Positions 34,949 through 42,887 of a stretch of 64,000 bases of DNA are shown in pieces (within the stretch, counting starts at the first letter, position 1; the number at the start of each line of letters is the position of its first letter). Source of the DNA: Roseiarcus sp963842835 (GTDB taxonomy: Bacteria > Pseudomonadota > Alphaproteobacteria > Rhizobiales > Beijerinckiaceae). The stretch covers positions 186,001 to 250,000 of the forward strand of contig CAWJIB010000003.1 of NCBI GenBank assembly GCA_963842835.1. The letters are read 5' to 3'. A program made the translations under genes and the position numbers. Below the pieces are notes generated by a model that ran no database searches, was not told where the DNA came from, and saw only the letters and a program-made list of their open reading frames with translations.

Positions 34949-34978
34949 ATGTACATGCGAAACAATGGTTTACATGTA
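34949..34978. promoter_or_regulatory. Paired 8-bp palindromes upstream of the sRNA and hisN-like gene
   Basis: Two perfect palindromes, atgtacat (34949-34956) and tacatgta (34971-34978), have centres 22 bp apart, about two DNA turns, in an AT-richer part of an otherwise very GC-rich genome. A direct repeat cgcaacaa (34826-34833, 34847-34854) with 21-bp period lies on the sRNA side. The rest of the 374-bp gap (34698-35071) holds only the small RNA. The binding protein is unknown. Confidence 0.4.
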
Positions 34979-35071
34979 TTCCAATTCCTCGCGGCCGCGC
35001 GACCCTTAGCAGATTGGAATGGCTGATATGCACTGCACGCAACGCTATTTGGACGTTTTGGAGCTTTCGGC

Positions 35072-35890
35072 GTGACCGCGGTCGATTTCGCCGCCTTCGT
35101 CGATCAACTCGCGCAAGTCTCAGGCGAAATGATTCTGCCGTTTTTTCGCACTACGATCGGGGCCGAGGACAAGTCGCGCGGCGGCGTCTTCGACCCGGTG
35201 ACGGAGGCCGATCGCGGCGCCGAAGCGGCGATGCGGCGGCTGATCGCACAAACCTTTCCCGCCCACGGCGTGATCGGCGAGGAATACGGCCAGGACCGGC
35301 CGGACGCCGAGTATGTCTGGGTGCTCGACCCCATCGACGGCACCAAGAGCTTCATCTCGGGTCTGCCGACTTGGGGCACGCTGATCGGCCTGATGCATCG
35401 CGGCAAGCCGGTCTACGGGATGATGGCGCAGCCGTTCACGCGCGAGCGCTATTTCGGCGACGGCAAACGCGCGCGCGTGCGTTGCCTCGCCCCCTCGCGC
35501 GGCGACGCGCCGCCGAGCGAGTGGCTGACGCGCGGCCTTCGCGCACGCGCCTGCGCCCGCCTCGCGGAGGCTACAGTGATGACGACGAGCCCGTCGCTCA
35601 TCCCGGACGAGGCGGATCGGCAGGCCTATCGTCGCGTCGAACAGGCCGCCCGGCTCGCCCGCTACGGCGGGGACTGTTATGCCTATTGCGCGCTCGCCGG
35701 CGGCTTTGTCGACCTCGTCATCGAAACCAATCTCAAGCCGCACGACGTCGTCGCGCTCATTCCCATCGTCACGGGCGCCGGCGGGCTGATGACGACGTGG
35801 GATGGCGGGGACGCCGCCAAGGGCGGCCGAATCATCGCCGCGGGCGATCGGCGCGTCTATGACGAAGCGCGCCGCCTGTTGGCGGGCTGA
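35072..35890 (+). CDS. hisN: Inositol monophosphatase-family phosphatase, HisN-like
   Basis: A 272-residue metal-dependent phosphatase. Motifs: FDPVTEADRGAEAAM, GEEYG, DPIDGTKSFISGLPTWGTLIGL (metal site) and GGDCYAYCALAGGFVDLVIETNLKPHDVVALIPIV. The GLPTWG and NLKPHDVVALIPI forms are typical of the alphaproteobacterial histidinol-phosphatase HisN rather than true inositol monophosphatase SuhB (which carries WDIAAG); both names are in use for this group. GTG start at 35072, no upstream alternative. It would complete histidine synthesis at the histidinol-phosphate step. Confidence 0.85.
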   Translation: MTAVDFAAFVDQLAQVSGEMILPFFRTTIGAEDKSRGGVFDPVTEADRGAEAAMRRLIAQTFPAHGVIGEEYGQDRPDAEYVWVLDPIDGTKSFISGLPTWGTLIGLMHRGKPVYGMMAQPFTRERYFGDGKRARVRCLAPSRGDAPPSEWLTRGLRARACARLAEATVMTTSPSLIPDEADRQAYRRVEQAARLARYGGDCYAYCALAGGFVDLVIETNLKPHDVVALIPIVTGAGGLMTTWDGGDAAKGGRIIAAGDRRVYDEARRLLAG

Positions 35891-35894
35891 GAGT

Positions 35895-37400
35895 TCAATC
35901 CGTCGCCTCGAACGGCAGGTCGATGAACGGATCGGCGCGCGCGCCGTTCCGCCGCGCGGCGGCGGCTCCCGGCGTGAAAACGCCGACCACGGCGCCGACG
36001 AGAAGCGCCGTCGCGCCGGCGATCAGTGCGCCGATCAGGATTTCGCTTGGCCCCGCGGACAGCCCCGCCTCGTAGCCGCGTCTCGCTAGCACGGCGAGGC
36101 CGGCCACGACGGCGGCGAAGGCCGCCGGCGAACTCCCCCGCGAGACCAGCGCCAGGACGAGGGAGGGTAGGATCACCGCGACATTGAGCGCCAGCGCGAG
36201 AACGATGGCTCTCGGAGGATCGACGAGCCTGAGGTCCGAGATGACGGCCGCCAGGACGATGACGACGAGCATCATCAGACGAATGCGGGCGATCCGGCGG
36301 CTCGCCAGCACGGTCAGGCGGGCGTAGGCGGTGGAGAGATCGAGGCCGGCCGCGCGGGCCGCGCCGTGAACGCCCGCGCGGGCCAGCGCGAGGGCGGGCA
36401 GCCAGGTCGCGGCGCCGACGAGCGCGCTCGCGGTCGGCGAACGGGCCGCCGCGGCGTCGGGCCAGAACGCGGAAAGGGCGGTCGCGCCCAGCGCGAGGCC
36501 GGCGAGGGCGAAAACAAGGCCGAAAAGTCCGGCGCGCCGCGGCTGCATCGGCGGAGCGCTGATCGCCGCCGTGTCGAAGGCGAAGAACGCGCCGACGCCG
36601 AGCGCGCAGGCCGCATCGAACAACAGAGAGGCCGAGTCGGCATGGGCCCACGAGAGGGCGAGCCAGGAGCCCGCCGTCTCGGCGAGCGGCGCGGCGGGCG
36701 CGCCGGCGCCGCTCCACGCCAAACCCGCGCCGATCGCCGCGATCGCCAGGGCGCCGCCGGCGCTCGCCGCGTCGCTCCACAGCAAGCCCTTCAAGCCGCC
36801 GGGAACGATCGTCAGCGCCAGCGAGAGCGCGACGACGACTTCGGCCGCGCGCCGGCTCTGCCCGACATGCGCGACGACGATGCCGACCGCGGCGTCGAGT
36901 CCCGCCGCGGCGGTCAACACGCCGGCGGCCCACAGCGCGACGGCGAATGCCCAACGCGTCGGCGCGGCGGGAAAACGCGTGGAGAGGACGTCGCTCAGCG
37001 CGCTCGCGCTCGCGCGCCGAACGAGCGGACCGACGATCAGCGCCGCGCCGGCCAAACCGAGCGCAACGGCGGGCCAGGGCAGGGGGCTACGGCCGGTCGC
37101 GCCGGCGTCGAGCGCAACGACGAGGCCCGCGGCGGTCGCCGCGAAGGCGAGCCCGCCGTAGACGGGCGGCACCGTGCGTCGCGCCGCGAGGAAATCGGCG
37201 AGCCGCGCCGTGCGGGTCAGCGCGCCGATGACGATGAGGCCGACGAGGGCGATCAGCGGCCCGAGCGCTTCGACGAGCCGGTCCGGCGCGCCGACCCGCG
37301 CGAGCGCCGCCACCAGGCCTATGCCGGTCAGGAACGCCGCCGCGGCGAAAACCGCCACGCCGTCGATCCGGTCGCGATCATGTCTGGGGGCGGCGTACAT
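35895..37400 (-). CDS. Sodium:solute symporter-like membrane protein
   Basis: A 501-residue, very hydrophobic protein with about 13 predicted helices. The block RLADFLAARRTVPPVYGGLAFAATAAG (about 66-92) matches the conserved second-helix region of SSS-family symporters, and VVVALSLALTIVPGGLKGLLWSDAASAG fits helix 5-6 of that family. Extreme alanine content and few conserved sodium-site residues make function uncertain; it may be a diverged acetate/solute symporter. It converges on hisN with 4 bp between the stops. Confidence 0.7.
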   Translation of the reverse strand: MYAAPRHDRDRIDGVAVFAAAAFLTGIGLVAALARVGAPDRLVEALGPLIALVGLIVIGALTRTARLADFLAARRTVPPVYGGLAFAATAAGLVVALDAGATGRSPLPWPAVALGLAGAALIVGPLVRRASASALSDVLSTRFPAAPTRWAFAVALWAAGVLTAAAGLDAAVGIVVAHVGQSRRAAEVVVALSLALTIVPGGLKGLLWSDAASAGGALAIAAIGAGLAWSGAGAPAAPLAETAGSWLALSWAHADSASLLFDAACALGVGAFFAFDTAAISAPPMQPRRAGLFGLVFALAGLALGATALSAFWPDAAAARSPTASALVGAATWLPALALARAGVHGAARAAGLDLSTAYARLTVLASRRIARIRLMMLVVIVLAAVISDLRLVDPPRAIVLALALNVAVILPSLVLALVSRGSSPAAFAAVVAGLAVLARRGYEAGLSAGPSEILIGALIAGATALLVGAVVGVFTPGAAAARRNGARADPFIDLPFEATD

Positions 37401-37508
37401 GGCGAGGCCTGTCGAGGAAGGCGCCCGGAAGTCGGGCGGCGGCGCGCCTTCCTAAGCGAAGAGCGCTTCGTCCGCCAGACCGCGCGCCGGCGCCGCCGAA
37501 ATTCGCCC

Positions 37509-38312
37509 TCAGGCGGCAATTTCCAAAATGGTCGGACCGAAGCGCGCCTCGAACGCCCTGCGCAGCGCCGCGTCGACATCCTCCATCGCGGCGCTCCGGC
37601 CGAGATCGCTCAGGCTGGTCACGCCGTAATGCGCTTCGCCGATGCCGCAGGGGACGATGCCCTGGAAATGCGTGAGATCGGGCGCGGCATTGAGCGAAAC
37701 GCCGTGGAACGAGACCCAGCGGCGCACGCGAATGCCGATGGCGGCGATCTTGTCCTCGGCCGTCGAGCCGTCGAACCCAAGCGGCTTGTCCGGCCGCGCG
37801 ACCCAGACGCCGACCCGGGTCTCGCGCGTTTCGCCCGTGACTCCCAGCGTTTGCAGCGCGTCAATCAGCCAGCCCTCCAGCGCCCCGACGAAGGCGCGCA
37901 CGTCGGGGCGGCGGCGCTTGAGATCGAGCATGACGTAGGCCACCCGCTGCCCCGGCCCGTGATAGGTGAATTGCCCGCCGCGCCCGGCGCGAAAGACGGG
38001 AAAGCGCGCGTCGAGAAGGTCGGCTGGCTTCGCGCTGGTGCCCGCGGTGTAAAGCGGGGGATGTTCGACGAGCCAGACCCGCTCAAGAGCGCTCCCCGCC
38101 GCGATGGCGTCCGCGCGCGATTCCATTTCCGCGAGGGCGGTAGCGTAGTCGGTCAGGCCGGGCGTGACGAGCCATTCGACGGGCGGCGAGCCCGGGGCGG
38201 GGAGGAAAGGCGCCTCGAGCGCGAGCCGGGGAGTGGATGCGCGCTGGTCGTTGGGACGACTGTTTGCTAGCTGATTCGGCTGATCGTGGAAGCCGGCGAC
38301 GCGACCAATCAT
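37509..38312 (-). CDS. lipB: Octanoyltransferase LipB
   Basis: A 267-residue lipoyl(octanoyl) transferase, which moves octanoyl from acyl-ACP to lipoyl domains of 2-oxoacid dehydrogenases. The signature RGGQFTYHGPGQRVAYVMLDL (about 111-131), Lys188 (EDKIAAIGIRV) and nucleophile Cys222 (VPCGIGEAHYGVTSL) are all present. The protein carries about 35 extra N-terminal residues ahead of the usual FLPAPGSPPVEW start, because its only plausible start, the ATG at 38312, overlaps the stop of the upstream ParA-like gene (ATGA). No internal ATG or GTG fits better. So lipB translation appears coupled to the acquired cassette. Confidence 0.92.
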   Translation of the reverse strand: MIGRVAGFHDQPNQLANSRPNDQRASTPRLALEAPFLPAPGSPPVEWLVTPGLTDYATALAEMESRADAIAAGSALERVWLVEHPPLYTAGTSAKPADLLDARFPVFRAGRGGQFTYHGPGQRVAYVMLDLKRRRPDVRAFVGALEGWLIDALQTLGVTGETRETRVGVWVARPDKPLGFDGSTAEDKIAAIGIRVRRWVSFHGVSLNAAPDLTHFQGIVPCGIGEAHYGVTSLSDLGRSAAMEDVDAALRRAFEARFGPTILEIAA

Positions 38313-39316
38313 GCGCCGGCCGCTCTGTCGAGAATGCGCTTTGCCAGCTTGTGGAAGTCGTCACGCGCGTTTGCGACCGCCACTGCATGGCTTCCAATTG
38401 CCCCGTCGGCCGAAGTGAGGTGAAAGATTGGTTTGCGCGCCTCCTGCGCCATAGGGACGAGGCTGCGGTAGTGCCTGAGCGTGGCGAGGCAGTGCGCGTC
38501 GCTCTCCGGCGATCTCGGAAACGGTCCGTTTCGCTCGTCGAGGACGCTCGTCGCGTATTCCTCTGGTATCCTGTTGATCCATTTGTCGTAGGCCTTGACC
38601 GGGCGATCCAATCGAACGCTGTGTTGTTGGACAACGTAGCCAAGGGGAGCCATTTTTCCTGCTGGCAGCGGGAAGCTCGGCGCTTCCCAATTCTCGGTCT
38701 TCTTGCGCCAGTCGGCGCGCCAGCGTCGCAGAGTTGGCCCGAGGTTCCGCAGGCCCTGGAGGGAAAATAAGTCTGCGCCAAGAGGCACGATGACGTGATC
38801 CGTCGCGATGAGCGCCGATCTGTTGATCGCGCCGAGGTTGGGGCCGACGTCCGCCAGAATGATGCCGGCGTCCATCGCCTTGGCGCCGGCTTGCATGATC
38901 GTCCAGAAAGCGCTCAGAATTCGAAACGGGCGCCTGAGATTCCTCGAGTCAGACGCTTTTGGCCATTCCTGTGACAGGCCATCCTCGAAGCCGGACAGAG
39001 CGAGATCGCCGGGAATAAGCTTCAGTGCGGGAGTAATGCTTTCGAGTTCCGGCTCCAGCAAGTCTCCGACATCCAACAGCGGACTCACGCAGCGAAAGAT
39101 CGTCGCGCCTCTTTTCTCTTCCCCATCGTTCCAAAGCGCTTCCAGGCGGCTCTCATCGAGAAACGCGGCGGTCAAGTTCGCCTGCGGATCGAGGTCGCAC
39201 GCCAGCACGCGATGGCCCGTTTCCGAGAGCATCCACGCTAAGTGGTAAACAAGCGAGGTTTTTCCAACGCCACCCTTGTTGTTGAAGAACGTCAGCACCG
39301 GGACGGCCATGCTCAT
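38309..39316 (-). CDS. ParA/MinD-like P-loop ATPase, partner of AlbA_2 protein
   Basis: A 335-residue ATPase. It has the deviant Walker A motif NNKGGVGKTSL (Lys14 and Lys19), DLDPQANLTAAF (about 41-52), and ADVGPNLGAINRSALIATDHVIVPLGADLFSLQGLRNLG (about 155-193). No ParB gene or parS-like repeats are nearby, so this is not a chromosomal segregation pair. Its C-terminal third (after about 200) is not shared with ParA proper. The start overlaps the stop of the upstream AlbA_2 gene by 4 bp, and its own stop overlaps the lipB start by 4 bp. GC content is clearly lower than that of the neighbours. An effector or sensor role with the AlbA_2 protein is inferred. Confidence 0.88.
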   Translation of the reverse strand: MSMAVPVLTFFNNKGGVGKTSLVYHLAWMLSETGHRVLACDLDPQANLTAAFLDESRLEALWNDGEEKRGATIFRCVSPLLDVGDLLEPELESITPALKLIPGDLALSGFEDGLSQEWPKASDSRNLRRPFRILSAFWTIMQAGAKAMDAGIILADVGPNLGAINRSALIATDHVIVPLGADLFSLQGLRNLGPTLRRWRADWRKKTENWEAPSFPLPAGKMAPLGYVVQQHSVRLDRPVKAYDKWINRIPEEYATSVLDERNGPFPRSPESDAHCLATLRHYRSLVPMAQEARKPIFHLTSADGAIGSHAVAVANARDDFHKLAKRILDRAAGA

Positions 39317-40512
39317 CGTCCTCTGATGACAACTTGAATGAAATGGTCTTCCACGTGAAATTCGAGGTCCGGATTGCCGTTCTCCCGCAATAGTCTCCTT
39401 GCGTTCGGAATTCCGACGCCGAAGCGCTGCACATAGCCCAGAACTTTCATCGCTTCAGCGAGATTGGGATTTCGATAGTCGGTCACACCGGGTTGGCCGA
39501 AATGACCACGCGCAACTCCGTATGGACCGCCAGGATTCCAGATTTCAATGCGGTCGTTGAACCAAGTGATCCGCGCGGGCGCATGCGTTGCCTCATACGT
39601 ACGATGCATGACGGCATTGCGCACGATTTGCTGCAGGGCGGCGAGGGGATAGTCAGGACTGCGCTGTTCCAGGTCGGCGCTGGCGACGTCGATCCGCGTT
39701 CGGATGTGAGACTTCAGTTTTGCATCGATCCCACGAAGTATCTCTGAAAGCGTTCCATCGATGGTCGCATCGTCGATGATCGGGTCATCAAGCTCGGTTC
39801 CATCGATCCTGAGAAACTGGATATAGAAACTCGGGATGTGATCTCTCGGACGCTTTCCGAGGACCAGCAGACCCAAGACGGTCACAGTGCGATCATCGAT
39901 CGACGCGATCATTTTCGTCGCGGCGAGGCGCTCCTCCAAGGATCGCTCGTTGGCCGCCAGAACTTCCGCGCTGAACGCGGCAGGGAGATACTCTTCCTGA
40001 AACAAACGGAGGTTGAGAACGGAAAGATCGGTGCCGGGCACAGGCTGAATATCGAACGCGACGCTCTTGAAACGCCGCTTCTCATTGAGGATGCGTTCGT
40101 CCTGCGCGGTGGCGAGCCCCTTTCGCGGTCCGACACGAACGTGGATTGCGCCCTTATACCGGACGGGCGGCGAATCTGACGGGACGACGGTGACGACCGC
40201 GACATCGGCGCCGCGGATCGTTCTCTTTTCCACAAACATTGTTGGAGGCGGCACAATCGCGCCATCGCTCTTCATGTCCGCCAATTGGCGAAGCAGCTCG
40301 TCAGTTATGGGCAGGAGGCTGGGGGCCCCGTTGTCCTTCACGCCAACGAAAATTACCCCCGGCGCGTCCCCGCCCGGCAAATCGTTGGCGAAGGCGCAAA
40401 TCGCCTCGCGGACAGCGGTCGGCGCGCTTCCGGCCAACGTCTCCTTGCGCTCGACGCGAAAACTTTCGCCGCGCACCAACAAACGCTCAATTTCTTGATC
40501 TTCGATTCTCAT
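39313..40512 (-). CDS. AlbA_2 (Schlafen-like) / HATPase_c_4 ATP-binding protein
   Basis: A 399-residue two-domain protein. The N-terminal AlbA_2 domain (about 10-145) reads ESFRVERKETLAGS...VREAICAFANDLPGG...GVIFVGVKDNG; this fold is shared with Schlafen nucleases and putative nucleic-acid binders. The C-terminal GHKL-type domain (about 285-395) has LQQIVRNAVMHRTY (N and H boxes, 294-306), DRIEIWNPGGPYG (G box, 320-332) and FGVGIPNARRLL. Many such proteins are annotated as transcriptional regulators, but none has a proven target. It is preceded by a short, very AT-rich stretch (40513-40555) likely to hold the operon promoter and overlaps the ParA-like gene by 4 bp. Confidence 0.88.
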   Translation of the reverse strand: MRIEDQEIERLLVRGESFRVERKETLAGSAPTAVREAICAFANDLPGGDAPGVIFVGVKDNGAPSLLPITDELLRQLADMKSDGAIVPPPTMFVEKRTIRGADVAVVTVVPSDSPPVRYKGAIHVRVGPRKGLATAQDERILNEKRRFKSVAFDIQPVPGTDLSVLNLRLFQEEYLPAAFSAEVLAANERSLEERLAATKMIASIDDRTVTVLGLLVLGKRPRDHIPSFYIQFLRIDGTELDDPIIDDATIDGTLSEILRGIDAKLKSHIRTRIDVASADLEQRSPDYPLAALQQIVRNAVMHRTYEATHAPARITWFNDRIEIWNPGGPYGVARGHFGQPGVTDYRNPNLAEAMKVLGYVQRFGVGIPNARRLLRENGNPDLEFHVEDHFIQVVIRGR

Positions 40513-40581
40513 TCGGGCCTGTCAATAATTAAGATAACATAATAAAAAGAGCGAAACGAGCCGAAGCGTTCGAGTGCCGAC

Positions 40582-41757
40582 TCACGCCTCGCTCTTCGCG
40601 AATAATTCGCGCCCGATCAGCATGCGCCGGATCTCGCTCGTCCCCGCGCCGATCTCGTAGAGCTTGGCGTCGCGCAGCAGGCGGCCGACGGGGTAATCGT
40701 TGGTGTAGCCGTTGCCCCCCAGGATCTGGATCGCGTCGAGCGCGACTTGCGTGGCGCGTTCGGCGGCGTAGAGGATGGCGCCGGCGGCGTCCTCGCGCGT
40801 CGTCTCGCCGCGGTCGCACGCCTTGGCCACCGCATAGACATAGGCGCGGGCGGCGTTCATCGCGACATACATGTCGGCGAGCTTGCCCTGGACGAGCTGG
40901 AAGGCGCCGATCGGCTGGCCGAACTGCTTGCGCTGATGGACATAGGGCATGACGACGTCCATCGCCGCCTGCATGATGCCGAGCGGCCCGGCGGCGAGCA
41001 CGACGCGTTCGTAATCGAGTCCGCTCATCAGCACATTGACGCCGCGCCCGAGCTCACCGACCAGGTTTTCCTCGGGAACTTCGCAGTCCTCGAAGATCAG
41101 CTCGGAGGTGTCGGAGCCGCGCATGCCGAGCTTGTCGAGCTTGGTCCCGTGCGAAAACCCTTTCATGCCGCGCTCGATGAGGAAGGCGCTGATGCCGCGC
41201 GCTCCGGCGGCGGGGTCGGTCTTGGCGTAGACGATCAGCGAGTCGGCGACGGGGCCGTTGGTGATCCACATCTTCGCGCCGTTGACGATGAAGCGGTCGC
41301 CCTTCTTTTCGGCGCGCGTGGTCATCGACACGACATCGGAGCCGGCGCCGGGCTCGGACATCGCCAGCGCCCCGACATGCTCGCCCGAAATCAGCTTGGG
41401 CAGATAGCGCCGTTTCTGCGCCTCGTTGCCGTTGCGCACGATCTGATTGATGCAGAGATTGGAATGCGCGCCGTAGGAGAGGCCGACCGAGGCCGACGCG
41501 CGCGAGACCTCCTCGACCGCGACGCAATGCTCGAGGTAGCCGAGGCCGAGGCCGCCGTATTCCTCCGGCGCGGTGATCCCGTGCAGGCCGAGCGCGCCCA
41601 TCTTGGGCCAGAGCTCGCGCGGGAACTGGTTGTCGCGATCGATCGCCGCGGCGCGCGGCGCGATCTCGCCCTCGGCGAATTCGCGCGTCGAATCGCGGAT
41701 CATGTCGGCGCTTTCGCCGAGATCGAAATTGAGAGCGGCAGGACGATTGGGGATCAT
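40582..41757 (-). CDS. ivd: Isovaleryl-CoA dehydrogenase
   Basis: A 391-residue acyl-CoA dehydrogenase (FAD) that oxidises isovaleryl-CoA in leucine breakdown. The catalytic glutamate lies in GLDYERVVLAAGPLGIMQA (Glu250), the position peculiar to isovaleryl-CoA dehydrogenases; other acyl-CoA dehydrogenases use the glutamate near the C terminus. Also seen: LAMSEPGAGSDVVSM, WITNGPVADSLIVYAKT and ILGGNGYTNDYPVGRLLRDAKLYEIGAGTSEIRRMLIGREL. It ends 69 bp before the AlbA_2 gene. Other leucine-pathway genes (mcc, liuE) are absent, and the next gene upstream is a divergent hydrolase. Confidence 0.93.
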   Translation of the reverse strand: MIPNRPAALNFDLGESADMIRDSTREFAEGEIAPRAAAIDRDNQFPRELWPKMGALGLHGITAPEEYGGLGLGYLEHCVAVEEVSRASASVGLSYGAHSNLCINQIVRNGNEAQKRRYLPKLISGEHVGALAMSEPGAGSDVVSMTTRAEKKGDRFIVNGAKMWITNGPVADSLIVYAKTDPAAGARGISAFLIERGMKGFSHGTKLDKLGMRGSDTSELIFEDCEVPEENLVGELGRGVNVLMSGLDYERVVLAAGPLGIMQAAMDVVMPYVHQRKQFGQPIGAFQLVQGKLADMYVAMNAARAYVYAVAKACDRGETTREDAAGAILYAAERATQVALDAIQILGGNGYTNDYPVGRLLRDAKLYEIGAGTSEIRRMLIGRELFAKSEA

Positions 41758-42023
41758 TCTCGGTGAACTCTTTCCTTCAAAAGCGGCTCGCTCGCTTCAC
41801 GCGCCGGCGCAACGATGGCGATCAGGACTGTTGCGACGCCTTCCACTCCAATCCCTCTCAATGGCCGCCCTCGCGCCATTAACGCCTATTTGTCCAACTT
41901 CGCCAAGGGCGAATTGCTCAGGCGATCCCAGCCTTGCGGCGCACTGGCGGGATTGCGGGCGTTGCGCTATGGCGGCCGGCAATGGATGTCGTCACGCGAT
42001 TCCGAGAGGCGCCGGGCCTGCCC

Positions 42024-42815
42024 ATGGTTCAATCTTTTCTTTCCGACGGCGTGCGCATCGCCTTCGTCGACGTCGCGCTCGAGGCGCCCGATCGCGGCCA
42101 GCCGATCCTGCTGATCCACGGCTTCGCCTCCAACCATCGCATCAATTGGGTCAATCCGCGCTGGGTCGAGACCCTGTCTAAGGCGGGCCGGCGCGTCGTC
42201 GCCTTCGACAATCGCGGCCATGGCGAGAGCGAAAAGCTCTACGATCCCGAGGCCTATCGCTCGCAGACGATGGCGCGCGACGCGGCGAACCTGCTCGGAT
42301 ATCTCGAAATCGAGCGGGCTGACGTGATGGGCTATTCCATGGGAGCGCGCATCGCGAGCTTCCTCGCGCTCGCCAATCCCGCCCGCGTTCGCGCGCTGAT
42401 CCTCGGCGGCCTCGGCGATCGTCTGGTCCAAGGCGTCGGCCTGCCCGTCGGCATCGCCGAGGCGATGGAGGCGCCGTCCCTGGACGCTCTGAGCGATCCC
42501 ATGCAGCGCGCGTTCCGCGCCTTCGCCGAGCAGACGAAGAGCGACCGCGCGGCGCTCGCCGCCTGCATCCGCGGCTCGCGCCAGACCCTGAGCGAGGCCG
42601 AGGTCGGGGCGATCGCTTGTCCCGCGCTCGTCGCCGTCGGAACGCGCGACGAAGTGGCGGGCGATCCGCATCGCCTCGCGGCGATGTTCCCGCGCGGCGA
42701 AGCGCTGGAGATACCAGGGCGGGACCACAACCTGGCGGTCGGAGACAAAGTCTATAAGGCGGGCGTGCTGGCCTTTTTGACGAGGGTCAACGACGCTTCG
42801 TCAGTCCTGAGGTGA
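42024..42815 (+). CDS. Alpha/beta hydrolase
   Basis: A 263-residue alpha/beta-hydrolase with HGFASN (oxyanion), nucleophile Ser105 in GYSMGARIAS, Asp209 in VGTRDEVAG and His235 in PGRDHNLAV. The cap is short. Esterase, lactonase or haloperoxidase-type activity cannot be told apart. Start uncertain: the ATG at 42024 (MVQSFLSDGVRIAFVD) begins the conserved fold; an ATG at 41982 adds 14 residues. Divergent from ivd across 266 bp without a recognisable gene. Confidence 0.82.
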   Translation: MVQSFLSDGVRIAFVDVALEAPDRGQPILLIHGFASNHRINWVNPRWVETLSKAGRRVVAFDNRGHGESEKLYDPEAYRSQTMARDAANLLGYLEIERADVMGYSMGARIASFLALANPARVRALILGGLGDRLVQGVGLPVGIAEAMEAPSLDALSDPMQRAFRAFAEQTKSDRAALAACIRGSRQTLSEAEVGAIACPALVAVGTRDEVAGDPHRLAAMFPRGEALEIPGRDHNLAVGDKVYKAGVLAFLTRVNDASSVLR

Positions 42816-42887
42816 GACAGGTAACCGTCACGACGATCGTCGCGTCCGAGGATAGGCTGATAAGTCGAATTGCAAAGGCGGCCCTGC

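Noticed and set aside
34805..35026. 73-codon plus-strand ORF with a very strong Shine-Dalgarno-like aaggagg four bases before its ATG
   Set aside because: The apparent ribosome site is the complement of the CCUCCUU part of the mmgR-like small RNA, and the protein has no family features. The small RNA explains the sequence better.
38309..39316. Chromosome or plasmid partition locus (parAB)
   Set aside because: No ParB gene, parS sites or replication genes accompany the ParA-like ATPase; its partner is an AlbA_2 protein.
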